The translations under genes and the position numbers were made by a program. The notes beneath the pieces were generated by a model. That model had not been told where the DNA came from. It did not search any database and saw nothing but the letters and a program-made list of their open reading frames with translations. From Terrilactibacillus laevilacticus (lineage in GTDB: Bacteria > Bacillota > Bacilli > Bacillales > Sporolactobacillaceae), in the NCBI RefSeq assembly GCF_006517395.1, contig NZ_VDCY01000007.1, positions 80,586 through 144,585 of the forward strand: a stretch of DNA of 64,000 bases, read 5' to 3'. Positions 43,469 through 53,322 of this stretch are shown here, in pieces. Positions within the stretch are counted from its first letter, which is position 1. Every line of letters starts with the position of its first letter.

Positions 43469-43671
43469 TTAAAGAAAATATAGTATCCCAGCTATGAGAA
43501 ATGAAACGACCCCTATGCCTCCTGTCCAAAAAGCCATTTTTGTACGAAAATTCCGGTGCTCTTTTGTTTCAGAAAAAAATTAGCCCGAAACGCATCACCG
43601 TCTAGCCCAGAACCTAAAAAAGCGCCCGATAATAAAATGGCCACGCCTCCGAGTATGATGAAAAAAAACAT
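43469..43671 (-). pseudogene. DUF5316-like small membrane protein with a frameshift in a T7 tract
   Basis: Strong AAGGAGG site then MFFFIILGGVAILLSGAFLG and SGLDGDAFRANF. At that point a run of seven T shifts the frame to an early stop. In the next frame the protein resumes as SETKEHRNFRTKMAFWTGG and a second helix ending at 43469. With eight T the reading frame would be a normal 67-residue two-helix DUF5316-type protein. Causes could be a real loss, a slippage-controlled gene or a sequencing error. Confidence 0.75.
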
Positions 43672-43806
43672 CGATCTTCCCCTCCTTGATTTAATATACT
43701 TATATACAGGGCAAAAAGTTTACAAATTATATATGAATTGGGTTGAGTAGTAGTTCTAAAAAAACGCCCTGATTCAATATAAATGTCAGGCATTACATGT
43801 TTTCGA

Positions 43807-45000
43807 TTATTTTTGAGTAAGTGATGTTGTGAAAATTCCCGTTTTCTTTATTCGATTGGCTGCCTCTCTTAAACGATCATCGTCATTTAATAGGCTAAGA
43901 CGTACATATTGACTGCCATTTTTTCCAAATCCTTCACCTGGAGCAACAACGACTTGGACTTCATCTAATAAAAATTCAGTGAAGGTTCTAGATGTAAAAC
44001 CTTCGGGAACTTTAAACCAGGCAAAGAAAGACCCTTTCGGTGCAGAAACATCCCAACCAATCTCTCTCATACTCTGAACTAATACATTCCGCCTGTGTTC
44101 ATATAACTTAGCCAATTCGTTCACTGAATCTTGATTCGATAACAAAGCAACAGCTGCTGCATCTTGAACAGCACCAAACACGTTGCTAAATGCATGGTCA
44201 TGAAAACGATCCAATGCATCAATAATAGAGGCATTACCTACGGCAAAACCTAAGCGCCAGCCAGCCATGTTATATGTTTTCGAAGCTGTATATGTTTCAA
44301 CACCATACTCTTTACCACCTGGCATTTGTAGTAAGCTTAGGGGCTTATGACCATCAAATCCAAAAGCCCCATAGGCAAAGTCATGCATAATGGGCAGTTG
44401 GTTTTCTTTGGCAAAGTCGATTGTTTTTTCAAAGAAATCAGGCGTGGCAATGGCTCCTGTCGGGTTATTTGGATAATTAATCATCAAGAGCTTGGCTTTT
44501 TCTGCAATGTCTGTTGGAACCAGATTGTAATCAGGCAAGAAATCATCTTTCTCATATACAGGGATATTAAATATTTCTGCTCTTGCAAGTTTCGCAGCTG
44601 AATAATAGATGGGATAAGTCGGATCCGTTGTAATCAGATAATCCCCTGGTTCAAGCAAAGCTTGCGGAATTCCTACAATCCCAATGGTCGAACCATTGAA
44701 AATCGTCACTTCCGTTTCCGGATCGATATCAACGTTATATTCCCGTTTGTAAAATGTACTGATCGCCTCACGAATATTTTTCTTTGCACGAAATGGTGGA
44801 TAACCACGATTATCATCACGATCGATCGCATCTTTTAGTGCTTGAACGATATGCGGTGGCGTCGGTTGATCTGGGCTGCCACTGGCGAGATTGATGACAT
44901 CGATTCCTTTTTCTTTATAGGCTGTCACTTTATTTTCAATTTTACTAAAATAATTTGGGGGAAGCTGATCAACAATAGAAGACGCTTTAAAGTTCACCAT
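43807..45000 (-). CDS. PLP-dependent class I aminotransferase, MtnE-like
   Basis: 397 residues. PLP Lys in TASKTYNMAGWRLGFAVG near 238, NYPNNPTGA, DPTYPIYYSAA, and Arg in SQYVRLSLL near the C-terminus. The sequence is close to B. subtilis MtnE, which transaminates 4-methylthio-2-oxobutyrate to methionine (shared HDFAYGA-FGFDG-KPLS and SKTYNMAGWR-GFAVGNAS stretches). No other salvage genes and no S-box nearby, so another amino donor or acceptor pair is possible. An AAAGGAG site precedes the ATG. Confidence 0.82.
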   Translation of the reverse strand: MVNFKASSIVDQLPPNYFSKIENKVTAYKEKGIDVINLASGSPDQPTPPHIVQALKDAIDRDDNRGYPPFRAKKNIREAISTFYKREYNVDIDPETEVTIFNGSTIGIVGIPQALLEPGDYLITTDPTYPIYYSAAKLARAEIFNIPVYEKDDFLPDYNLVPTDIAEKAKLLMINYPNNPTGAIATPDFFEKTIDFAKENQLPIMHDFAYGAFGFDGHKPLSLLQMPGGKEYGVETYTASKTYNMAGWRLGFAVGNASIIDALDRFHDHAFSNVFGAVQDAAAVALLSNQDSVNELAKLYEHRRNVLVQSMREIGWDVSAPKGSFFAWFKVPEGFTSRTFTEFLLDEVQVVVAPGEGFGKNGSQYVRLSLLNDDDRLREAANRIKKTGIFTTSLTQK

Positions 45001-45301
45001 TTATAAATACTCCTTTTAATTCCTTTCATCATACATCCATACGAAGGCATTAACTTTCTAATACTTAATTCAACTGGATAACTACGGATGTCAATATACG
45101 CCACCATGTTTCAAGGAAAGTTTTTATTTAAATTCTCATTATTATGCCCTTCATTTTATCATATTTTATTCATTCATACATTTCTGTTTTTAACGAAGAA
45201 TCTGTTTTATCGTCTGTGAATAATACCATTTTTACTTTTTTATGGTACAATTTAAAAGCTCTTTTTTATTTGATACGACATAGAAAGAAGGGATTCATCT
45301 C

Positions 45302-46558
45302 TTGCGATTCAGAGACTTTCATAAAAATATCAAAATAAGAATCATTGAAACTTTTACTAGTCGCTTTGTTGGCGGTATGATTTTCCCTTTTATGACAATT
45401 TATTTAGCGCACCACTTCGGGACAAAAACGACTGGCCTCTTATTGCTTATGACCGTTTTTATTGGCATTGCAAATTCTTTTGTTGGAGGCTATTTATCGG
45501 ATCAGTTTGGCCGTAAAAAAATGATGTTGATAGCTGAATTAATGCGATTTGGTGCTTTTATCATTATGATGGTATCAAATTCACCGTTTTTTGAATCAGC
45601 CATTATGACATACCTCATGATGGTCATCAATAGTATTAGCTGGGGACTTGCAGGTCCAGCTAACGAAGCCATGTTGATTGATGTCAGTACCCCTGAGCAA
45701 AGAAAATTGATGTATTCGGTGACTTATTGGGCTAATAATCTATCGATAGCGATTGGCGGAATATTAGGAGCTATGCTCTTTCAACATTATCTATTTGAAT
45801 TATTTATGGCGCTTTGTCTTGTTCAAGGTGTCTTGGTTATTCTTGTTGCTTACTTCATTGAAGAAAGTCATTCGCCAAAGAACGACTCGATTAAACCTAC
45901 CCAGCACATCATGAAGTTATTCACTAATTATAAACTTGTTTTTAAAGACAAGCTCTTTATCATTTTTGTTATAGCTGGCATACTTGTTTTCTCAATGGAA
46001 CTGCAACTCACCAACTATATTGGCATCAGACTCAGCAAATATATGCCGACCCAATCCTTTCTTTTCTGGAACATGGATGGAATCACCATGATGGGTTTCT
46101 TACGGAGCGAAAATACCTTTTTGGTCGCCATTCTTGTCCTATTCGTATCTAAAGTGAGTCACCTTTTAAATGATAAAGCAACTTTGATCGTGAGTTGTAC
46201 TTTATTCTCGATTGGTTATGGCTGTTTATCATTTTTTACGAATGTCTGGTTGCTCATTCTATTCATGTTGATTCTAACTGTAGGTGAAGTTTTTCGTGTC
46301 CCTGTGGAACAATCGTATACTGCAGCCATTCCACCAGATGACGCGAGAAGTACTTACATGGCCATTAATGGACTAAAATACAATATCGCTATGCTCATAA
46401 CTTCTTTAACTATTACATTAAGTACTTACTTATCTGCTTTAACCATGGCTATTATTATTACGGGTATTGGTTTAATAGGTACTCTTCTTTACTTTGTTAT
46501 CATTCCAAAACTGGAAGAACGGATAGCGATAAGATCTCAATCGTCTGCTATTTTATAA
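45302..46558 (+). CDS. MFS drug-exporter-like transporter
   Basis: 418 residues, 12 helices. Motif A variant GGYLSDQFGRKKMMLIAELMRFG between helices 2 and 3, and GLAGPANEAMLIDV in helix 5 region. DHA1-type efflux pumps share this layout; substrate unknown. TTG start after AAGGGA. Monocistronic, ended by a clear terminator. Confidence 0.82.
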   Translation: MRFRDFHKNIKIRIIETFTSRFVGGMIFPFMTIYLAHHFGTKTTGLLLLMTVFIGIANSFVGGYLSDQFGRKKMMLIAELMRFGAFIIMMVSNSPFFESAIMTYLMMVINSISWGLAGPANEAMLIDVSTPEQRKLMYSVTYWANNLSIAIGGILGAMLFQHYLFELFMALCLVQGVLVILVAYFIEESHSPKNDSIKPTQHIMKLFTNYKLVFKDKLFIIFVIAGILVFSMELQLTNYIGIRLSKYMPTQSFLFWNMDGITMMGFLRSENTFLVAILVLFVSKVSHLLNDKATLIVSCTLFSIGYGCLSFFTNVWLLILFMLILTVGEVFRVPVEQSYTAAIPPDDARSTYMAINGLKYNIAMLITSLTITLSTYLSALTMAIIITGIGLIGTLLYFVIIPKLEERIAIRSQSSAIL

Positions 46559-46562
46559 AATT

Positions 46563-46588
46563 AGGGACTGCATGATGCAGTCCCTTTT
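46563..46588 (+). terminator. Terminator after the MFS gene
   Basis: AGGGACTGCA/TGCAGTCCCT stem with a T-run. Confidence 0.9.
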
Positions 46589-46637
46589 ATTAATGACTTT
46601 AGTCAGTTGAGAACCTAAAATGCGCGAAAACAATAAA

Positions 46638-46790
46638 CCACCTGCTATGCGGGTGGGGACCAAAATGTAATAAAAAAAGCTCTTCCTTTCGCTAGAATAT
46701 TGTTGTTCAGGCTATATTGCTAAAATGAAACGAAGAACTGTTATTGCCCACACAAATGGATGTGTAAGTACCTTATTGTATTCATCACTT
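46638..46790 (+). mobile_element. IS200/IS605-type left end and decayed tnpA start
   Basis: A subterminal hairpin CCACCTGC/GCGGGTGG (46638-46656) is followed about 70 bp later by an ATG (46725) and a sequence that, with one base restored, reads H-T-K-W-M-C-K-Y-x-I-V-F, the conserved N-terminus of IS200-type TnpA. The rest of the gene is missing. Identification rests on that short motif and the hairpin. Confidence 0.6.
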
Positions 46791-46865
46791 ATTAATAAAC
46801 TATTCAGATTTAAATCATCTAAAATCTAACAAAACAGGATCATCTTTGTGAAGGGTTATTTTATT

Positions 46866-47618
46866 TTACTTCTTTAGAACTTCAATATCACTGAATTCCT
46901 CCCTAATCTTCATGGCTCTTTCAGGATAGTCCGTCATAATCCCGTCAACGTCTAGTGCGAATAAACGTCTCATATCATCCGCATCATTAATGGTCCAAGC
47001 TCTGACAGCTAAGCCTTCATCCTGAATAACTGAAGTTGAAGGCGATAATGCTGCAGGTTTATATAGATGAAGGCTAGAAGCTCCAATGTGTCTTGCATAA
47101 AGCCAAGGATCATATAATTTTTCGAACAAGAGGATTCCAAAGTCTGCTTCTGGTTCAATCGCTTTTAGTCTAGCGAGTGATTCATGATTAAAAGATGAAT
47201 AGAGTGTCGGGTGATTTGGGCGCCATTCATGGACTGCATCTATCACTTTCTGCTCAATGAATGGATAGTCAATACGATCGGTTTTTAGTTCAATATTCAA
47301 CGTTCCTTCATAATCTTTGAGAAGTGTTAAGACTTCTTTTAAGGTTGGGATTCGTTCACCTTTATATTCATCTGAAAACCATGCCCCTGCATCAAATTGT
47401 TTGAGTTCTTGCAAGGTGTAATCTTTCACATATCCTTTTCCGTTTGTTGTACGATCTATTTTCTCATCATGAATAATCACAAGTTCCTGATCTTTCGTTA
47501 AGTGAACATCAAGCTCAATTCCATCACTATTAATTCGCATTGCTTCCTTAAATGCAGCGATGGTATTTTCCGGACGATTACCTTTACTCCCTCGGTGGGC
47601 AAAAATAGCCGTTTTCAC
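46866..47618 (-). CDS. ugpQ: Glycerophosphodiester phosphodiesterase
   Basis: 250 residues, TIM-barrel GDPD family: FAHRGSKGNRPENT (catalytic His), GIELDVHLTKD (Glu/Asp metal ligands), VIIHDEKIDRTTNG (second His), LNIELKTDR, and AWTINDADDMRRL near the end. No signal peptide, so cytosolic: it cleaves imported glycerophosphodiesters to glycerol-3-phosphate and an alcohol. Last gene of the ugpC-A-E-B-Q operon, 50 bp after ugpB. Confidence 0.92.
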   Translation of the reverse strand: MKTAIFAHRGSKGNRPENTIAAFKEAMRINSDGIELDVHLTKDQELVIIHDEKIDRTTNGKGYVKDYTLQELKQFDAGAWFSDEYKGERIPTLKEVLTLLKDYEGTLNIELKTDRIDYPFIEQKVIDAVHEWRPNHPTLYSSFNHESLARLKAIEPEADFGILLFEKLYDPWLYARHIGASSLHLYKPAALSPSTSVIQDEGLAVRAWTINDADDMRRLFALDVDGIMTDYPERAMKIREEFSDIEVLKK

Positions 47619-47668
47619 ATTTAGCCCCTCCTTCTTATTTTTATTAGCTTGTTCTAATGACTAGTGTA

Positions 47669-48988
47669 TCACTTTTTATTTGCAAGATTCATTTGTGCAA
47701 TAGCTTCATTAACATGGTCAGCTGCTGTGTCTAATGATTGTTGTAAATTCTTCCCTTGATATAAATCATCAATCGCACGTGACATAATGACTCGCGATTG
47801 AGGCATTAACGTCATCATAGGACCACGAGTGGCATACGTTGATTTTGTATCGTGAAATTGATTGACTGCTACTTTAAATTGAGGTGTTTTCTTATAATTT
47901 TTTATAATAATGGGCTCTTTATAAGCACCCGGATTAATCGGAAAATAGCCTGTATGAATATGCCAATCTGCTTGTGACTTTGGCGAAGCCATATATTTCA
48001 TGAAAGCAAAGGCGGCTTTTTCTTCTTTAGCACTCTTTCCCTTAGATAACCAAAGTGAAGCGCCTCCAATCACGACTCCTTGCCTTTCAATATTGTCAGG
48101 CCTTGGTATGTAAGCTACCCCTACCTTAAATGGTGCATTCTTAAACATTTCCGCCATACTGGCTGAAGATGACATGAACATCCCGACTTTTTGAGTTAGA
48201 AATCCAGATGACTCGTTGTCGCCACTCGTGCCATAGTTAGCCAGTGTCCCATCTTTCTGCATTTCTCTTAACCACTTAAAAATATTTAATCCCTTTTGTG
48301 AGTTGAACGTCGCCTTTGTTGCAAGACCTGTTCTTCCATTGTTTTGGTTAATATATTCTCCGCCTTGGACAGCGAGTAATTCCTCAAAAAACCAAGGATA
48401 ATTAAGAAAAGAAAAACCCTTCATTCCTTTGTTTGCTTGCGTTAGTTTTTTTGCAGCCTCGCGAAATTGTGAATACGTTTCTGGCGGCTTATTTGGATCA
48501 AGTCCGGCTTTTTTAAAGGCATCTGCGTTGTACAGAACAACAGGTGTTGAAGAGTTAAATGGCATCGAATATAACTTTCCATTCACGGTATAATAGTTTC
48601 TTATATTTCTTTCCAATTGATTCATATTATAGTGTTCTTCGTCCATTAATTGTTGAACAGGGACGATATCACCGCTTTCGATCATATACTTCGAACCAAT
48701 GTCTTGAGCCTGATAAATGTTAGGAGCATTGTCTGTTCCTCCTACACGTCTAAATTTTGCCAATGACTCCTCATAGGAGCCTTGATATTCTGGTTTAACG
48801 TAAATTTCATCTTGTGACTGATTAAAATCATTAACGATTTTATTTAACGCCTCCAGTGGTGGGCCAGCCATGGAATGCCAAAAAACGATTTGAATCCGAT
48901 TATCATCTGCATGAGATAGACCCGAACAAGCTGATAGTAGAACTGAACTCATTAATAAGAAAACAGCAACAATCATTTTCCTCTTCAT
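47669..48988 (-). CDS. ugpB: Glycerol-3-phosphate ABC transporter binding lipoprotein
   Basis: 439 residues. Signal peptide with lipobox LLSACSG (Cys near residue 21), then IQIVFWHSMAGPPLEALNKIV, NIYQAQDIGSKYMIESG and GGASLWLSKGKSAKEE, typical of UgpB-like receptors for glycerol-3-phosphate and glycerophosphodiesters. Together with UgpA, UgpE and UgpC it forms the importer. 52 bp downstream of ugpE. Confidence 0.9.
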   Translation of the reverse strand: MKRKMIVAVFLLMSSVLLSACSGLSHADDNRIQIVFWHSMAGPPLEALNKIVNDFNQSQDEIYVKPEYQGSYEESLAKFRRVGGTDNAPNIYQAQDIGSKYMIESGDIVPVQQLMDEEHYNMNQLERNIRNYYTVNGKLYSMPFNSSTPVVLYNADAFKKAGLDPNKPPETYSQFREAAKKLTQANKGMKGFSFLNYPWFFEELLAVQGGEYINQNNGRTGLATKATFNSQKGLNIFKWLREMQKDGTLANYGTSGDNESSGFLTQKVGMFMSSSASMAEMFKNAPFKVGVAYIPRPDNIERQGVVIGGASLWLSKGKSAKEEKAAFAFMKYMASPKSQADWHIHTGYFPINPGAYKEPIIIKNYKKTPQFKVAVNQFHDTKSTYATRGPMMTLMPQSRVIMSRAIDDLYQGKNLQQSLDTAADHVNEAIAQMNLANKK

Positions 48989-49040
48989 TCTTTAATTCCT
49001 CTCCTGAATAAGTTTTATAACAAATGAGAATCACTATTCG

Positions 49041-49853
49041 TTATTTAACTGCCCCATCCATTAGACCTTTTTGTAAGTGCTTTTGACCTAAGAACAAGAC
49101 AAGTAACGTCGGAATGGCCACAATAACCACACCAGCCATAACGACACCCCACTGGGTTACATTTTCCTGTGCATGAAGTTGTCGCAGTCCGATTTGTGCG
49201 GTTCTCGAACGTTCATCCGTTGTTACAAGAAGCGGCCAGAGATAAGAATTCCACGTTGTCAAAAAACAGTAGATCCCTAACGTAACGAGGCTCGTTTTCG
49301 ATACTGGCATGACCACTTTTAGAAAAAAGGACAAATGACCAAGACCAGCCATTCGAGAAGCTTCATGTAATTCCTTCGGGATCGTTTTAAAATGCTGCCT
49401 CAATAGAAACGTACCAAACGCAGTTGCAAAGAATGGAATCGTCAATGCTGCATAGTGATTGATCCAACCTAGTTTTTGGACTGTAACAAAATTAGGAATA
49501 ATCGACGCTTCCCATGGTATCATCATGGTTGAAACAAAGAGAAAAAATAAAAATTGACGTCCCCTAAATTCAATAAATACAAAAGCATAGGCAGCTAGAC
49601 TACAAACAATGATTTGACCAATTGTGGTGATGATTGAAACCAGCATACTGTTAATCAATGAATGAAGGAGCGGTAATGCTTGAAAGGCATCGATATAATT
49701 TGTCAACGAAAACGATTTTGGTATCAAATGACCCATTAAAACCTCTTTTGTTGACATGAAACTGACGAGAAAAGCGTATATGATCGGAAAAAAGAGTAAT
49801 AGTGCGATAAGGATTAAGACCACATAAAGACTTCCTCTTTTGATAGCCATCAT
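49041..49853 (-). CDS. ugpE: Glycerol-3-phosphate ABC transporter permease
   Basis: 270 residues, six helices; EAA motif in PKELHEASRMAGLGHLSFFLKVVMPVSKTSL. MalG/UgpE-type. Its start overlaps the ugpA stop by four bases, so the two permeases are translationally coupled. Confidence 0.92.
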   Translation of the reverse strand: MMAIKRGSLYVVLILIALLLFFPIIYAFLVSFMSTKEVLMGHLIPKSFSLTNYIDAFQALPLLHSLINSMLVSIITTIGQIIVCSLAAYAFVFIEFRGRQFLFFLFVSTMMIPWEASIIPNFVTVQKLGWINHYAALTIPFFATAFGTFLLRQHFKTIPKELHEASRMAGLGHLSFFLKVVMPVSKTSLVTLGIYCFLTTWNSYLWPLLVTTDERSRTAQIGLRQLHAQENVTQWGVVMAGVVIVAIPTLLVLFLGQKHLQKGLMDGAVK

Positions 49854-50791
49854 TGGTAGTGCACCTTCTTCTCAACAAATTTAAATTGCAATAGTGTAAC
49901 AATAAGAATCAGTAGAAAGAGTATAACGACTTCAGCGCTTGCTTTGCCAAAATTGAAATTAACAAAAGCGTCTTTATAGATCGCGTAGACCATTAGATTG
50001 GTGGTTTGACCAGGACCCCCGCCTGTAAGTAAGTCAATTTGACCAAAGGTTTGGAACGCATTTATGAGAGAGACGGTCATGATAAAAAACAGTGTTGGCG
50101 ATAGCATAGGGATCGTAATTCGTCTAAGCTGATAGAAGTAACCTGCTCCATCAATGCTGGAACTTTCATATAGACTTTGATCAATATTTTGCAAGCCTCC
50201 AAAAATGATTAAAAAAGAAAAGCCAAGATTCAGCCAAATGGTCGTCATCGATACAGCCAATAAAGCCCAGTGTGGATCAGCCAACCAATTTATTTCTTGT
50301 ATTCCAAATAATGATATAATCCGATTTAATACACCCATTGTCGGATTAAAGATAAATAACCAAGTGACAGAAGCTGCTGCGACAGACACACCTAAGCTTG
50401 AAGCAAATATGGTTCGAAAAAAATGGATTCCCTTAAGTTTTTCATTGGCTAATAGAGCAAGAAAAAGTGAAATGACGACACTTGCTGGAACGGTATACAA
50501 AATAAAAAGAAAAGTGGCCTTAACACTTTGCAGAAAGTCAGCCGATTGGAACAGTTGAATAAAGTTATCAAACCCAACAAAAACGGTTGGAAGACCTTTT
50601 TGATTCGTTAAAAAAAAGCTAAGATAGATCGTACGAAATAGAGGATAGAAGACAAATACAGAAAATAAGATCAGTGATGGAAGAAGAAATAATAAAGCCA
50701 CTTGAAAACGACGTGTCTTCTCCCAAAACGTTCGGTATGGCATATTAAGAGAAGGCACCTGTCCCGTCGTCGTAGGATTTTCCATAGCCAT
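49850..50791 (-). CDS. ugpA: Glycerol-3-phosphate ABC transporter permease
   Basis: 313 residues, six helices. EAA motif in IDQSLYESSSIDGAGYFYQLRRITIPMLSPTL and LTGGGPGQTTNLMVYAIYKDAF, characteristic of UgpA/MalF-type subunits. It overlaps ugpC by one base and ugpE by four. Confidence 0.92.
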   Translation of the reverse strand: MAMENPTTTGQVPSLNMPYRTFWEKTRRFQVALLFLLPSLILFSVFVFYPLFRTIYLSFFLTNQKGLPTVFVGFDNFIQLFQSADFLQSVKATFLFILYTVPASVVISLFLALLANEKLKGIHFFRTIFASSLGVSVAAASVTWLFIFNPTMGVLNRIISLFGIQEINWLADPHWALLAVSMTTIWLNLGFSFLIIFGGLQNIDQSLYESSSIDGAGYFYQLRRITIPMLSPTLFFIMTVSLINAFQTFGQIDLLTGGGPGQTTNLMVYAIYKDAFVNFNFGKASAEVVILFLLILIVTLLQFKFVEKKVHYQ

Positions 50792-51927
50792 TAAGCTAAC
50801 ACCCCTTTTTGTAATTCATCATGATCTTGCCTGGTTGAACTATGAACGAGCTGACGCGTGTCCTTGTCGAATACGCATAGTTCATCTGCATCTAGCGCAA
50901 TAGAAATTTTATCTCCTGGCTCAAATAACCACTGTCCATTCCATTTGGCGATCCATTGTTGATCGTTTATTTGAAAGGAAAAGAGAGTGTCATTTCCGAG
51001 CAGTTCTACATGATTTATTTCTACTTGAACAATCGTTTGATTCGGATTATTTGGTTGAGGAATATGAATGTACTCTGGCCGTAAACCGATGATATAGGTT
51101 GACGTTTTTAATTTAGGAAGAGTCATGGTTAATTTCAAGTCTTTGTTGATTCTGATTTCTTGAGAGTTTCCATCATAATACGCTTCACACATATTCATTT
51201 GCGGTGAACCTATAAATGACGCTACGAAGGTATTTGCAGGATGATTGTAAATATCGATCGGCCGACCTATTTGTTGAATTTTACCTTGGTTTAGAATCAT
51301 CATACGGTCACCCATTGTCATCGCTTCAACTTGATCATGCGTAACGTAAATCATCGTTGTTCCAAATTGACGTTGTATTTTCCTAATTTCACCACGCATA
51401 TGAGCCCGTAACTTTGCATCTAAATTAGACAAAGGTTCATCCATTAAACAAATAGGAGATTGACTAACGATGGCACGAGCCAAAGCTACTCTTTGTCTTT
51501 GTCCGCCTGATAATTCACGAGGTTTTCTGTTAAGATAGGCTGTGAGGTTTAGCATTTCACAAGCTTCAAGTAATCGTTTTTCCCTTTCTTCGGGTGAGAT
51601 TTTTTTCACCCGCAAGCCAAAAACGATATTTTCGCGAACATTAAGATGAGGATAAAGAGCATAATTTTGGAAGACCATGGAGATGTCACGCTGGCTAGGA
51701 GACCAATGATTGGCCATTTCTCCTCCGATACGCAAAACACCTTCAGAAATATTTTCTAGACCTGCAATCATTCGTAGAAGTGTACTTTTTCCACATCCTG
51801 ATGGCCCAACAATGACAAAAAACTCACCAGATTCAATATTCACGTCAAGATTCTTGATAATGTAAGGTTGCTTATTGCCATAGAGTTTAGAGACGTTTAA
51901 CAATTCCACTTCACTCATACTTAACAC
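50791..51927 (-). CDS. ugpC: Glycerol-3-phosphate ABC transporter ATPase
   Basis: 378 residues. Walker A VGPSGCGKST near residue 40, signature LSGGQRQRVALARAI, Walker B ICLMDEPLSNLD, H-loop YVTHDQVEAMTMGDR, and a C-terminal MOI/TOBE domain (LRPEYIHI, WLFEPGDKISIALDADEL). Member of the MalK/UgpC group. First gene of the operon. The upstream spacer shared with a sugar transporter has three LacI/CcpA-type palindromes. Confidence 0.92.
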   Translation of the reverse strand: MLSMSEVELLNVSKLYGNKQPYIIKNLDVNIESGEFFVIVGPSGCGKSTLLRMIAGLENISEGVLRIGGEMANHWSPSQRDISMVFQNYALYPHLNVRENIVFGLRVKKISPEEREKRLLEACEMLNLTAYLNRKPRELSGGQRQRVALARAIVSQSPICLMDEPLSNLDAKLRAHMRGEIRKIQRQFGTTMIYVTHDQVEAMTMGDRMMILNQGKIQQIGRPIDIYNHPANTFVASFIGSPQMNMCEAYYDGNSQEIRINKDLKLTMTLPKLKTSTYIIGLRPEYIHIPQPNNPNQTIVQVEINHVELLGNDTLFSFQINDQQWIAKWNGQWLFEPGDKISIALDADELCVFDKDTRQLVHSSTRQDHDELQKGVLA

Positions 51928-52142
51928 ATCCTTTTATCGTTTTAGTTCCTACAATTTATCACAGATGGCGAGGTTTAACGATAGAATATTGGCAGTTTTT
52001 ACATAATTTACATATCGTTTAGAAAAGCCTTACATTTTTACAAAAATAAAAGAATGTTTATTCATGTTATCAGAGAGAACCCATCACTCACTTAACTAGT
52101 AAATTGACGTGCATTGCTGTGCGAATATTTTATTCCTTTTTT

Positions 52143-52277
52143 ATGTAAACGTTTAACTATCAATATTTTTTATTTCTCAAAATCTAGTTTATCTGTTATT
52201 ATAAATATATGATTTTAAAAGATATATAGAAATGTAAACGTTTAACTTATCTTCTATACAAATGAAAACGCTTTTGT
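52143..52277. promoter_or_regulatory. Three LacI/CcpA-type operators in the ugpC / sugar transporter spacer
   Basis: ATGTAAACGTTTAACT occurs twice, identical, at 52143-52158 and 52232-52247; ATGAAAACGCTTTTGT is at 52262-52277. All share the AAACG centre of cre or LacI-family operators, with one or two departures from the cre consensus at the 3' end. Confidence 0.6.
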
Positions 52278-52330
52278 AACCGTTTATATAGCTTTTAATT
52301 TACTTTTTGGATGAAAGTGAGTTGGGTATT

Positions 52331-53185
52331 ATGGATTTTCTTTTAGGGATTCTTCCTTCTCTATCTTGGGGAAGTATGATTTTAGTAAGTATGAAAATGG
52401 GCGGTGGACCATTCAATCAAACGATGGGGACGACACTAGGAGCTTTAATTATGTCTGTAGCCCAGTTTATTATAGTTAGGCCTGAATTAACACCTACCAT
52501 TATTATCGTAGGTATCATATCTGGACTTTTTTGGTCGGTTGGACAAAGCAATCAATTTAAAAGCGTTCCATATCTCGGCGTATCTAAAACAATGCCTATA
52601 TCTACTGGCATGCAACTTGTTTCTACTGCTCTTTTCGGTGTAATCGTATTCAAAGAGTGGTCAACGCTTCAAACAATCATACTTGGTTCTTTGGCCATTA
52701 TCTTTATCATTATCGGCGTCGTCTTAACATCTATTGATGGCAGAAAACAAGAAGTTAATAATCCTGGAGATTTCAAAAAAGGGATTGTCACATTAACGAT
52801 TTCATCACTAGGTTTTCTAGGTTATGTTGTCTTTGCTAGAATCTTTCACGTTGACGGTTGGGTAGCCTTATTCCCACAAGCCATTGGGATGCTAATTGGA
52901 AGTCTATTTATTACACTTAAACATAAACCATTTAATCTATATACTGTTAAAAATATCTTGCCAGGATTAATTTGGGCAGCAGGAAACCTGTTCCTCTTCA
53001 TGTCTCAATCAAGACTTGGTGTAGCTACTAGTTTTTCACTCTCTCAAATGGGTATTATTATATCCATTTTTGGCGGAATTGTTTTTCTTGGTGAAAAGAA
53101 AACAAAACGTCAACTTGTCTATATTGGAATTGCCAGCATTCTAATTATCTTCGGTGGGGTTTTCCTTGGTATTGCTAAAGCCTAA
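52331..53185 (+). CDS. GRP-family sugar uptake protein (GlcU/RbsU-like)
   Basis: 284 residues from the ATG at 52331 (MDFLLGILPSLSWGSMILVS), the standard family start; the frame is open further up to a TTG at 52307. Ten helices in the EamA-like layout. Signatures PISTGMQLVSTALFGVIVFKEW and SQMGIIISIFGGIVFLGEKKT fit glucose or ribose uptake proteins. Three CcpA/LacI-type sites upstream agree with a sugar transporter. Confidence 0.85.
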   Translation: MDFLLGILPSLSWGSMILVSMKMGGGPFNQTMGTTLGALIMSVAQFIIVRPELTPTIIIVGIISGLFWSVGQSNQFKSVPYLGVSKTMPISTGMQLVSTALFGVIVFKEWSTLQTIILGSLAIIFIIIGVVLTSIDGRKQEVNNPGDFKKGIVTLTISSLGFLGYVVFARIFHVDGWVALFPQAIGMLIGSLFITLKHKPFNLYTVKNILPGLIWAAGNLFLFMSQSRLGVATSFSLSQMGIIISIFGGIVFLGEKKTKRQLVYIGIASILIIFGGVFLGIAKA

Positions 53186-53216
53186 CGCCACTGATGGAAG
53201 TTTCACTTTATATAAA

Positions 53217-53262
53217 ACAAGCCCTCAGCTTTGTTTCAAAACAAAACTGAGGGCTTGTTTGC
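53217..53262. terminator. Bidirectional terminator
   Basis: AACAAGCCCTCAG/CTGAGGGCTTGTT stem with an inner TTTGT/ACAAA pair, between convergent genes. Confidence 0.9.
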
Positions 53263-53322
53263 TTTAATAAATTTGTCCTTATTTGGTTTATGTCTAAATG
53301 GTTAACTCTTATTATTCGCCTA

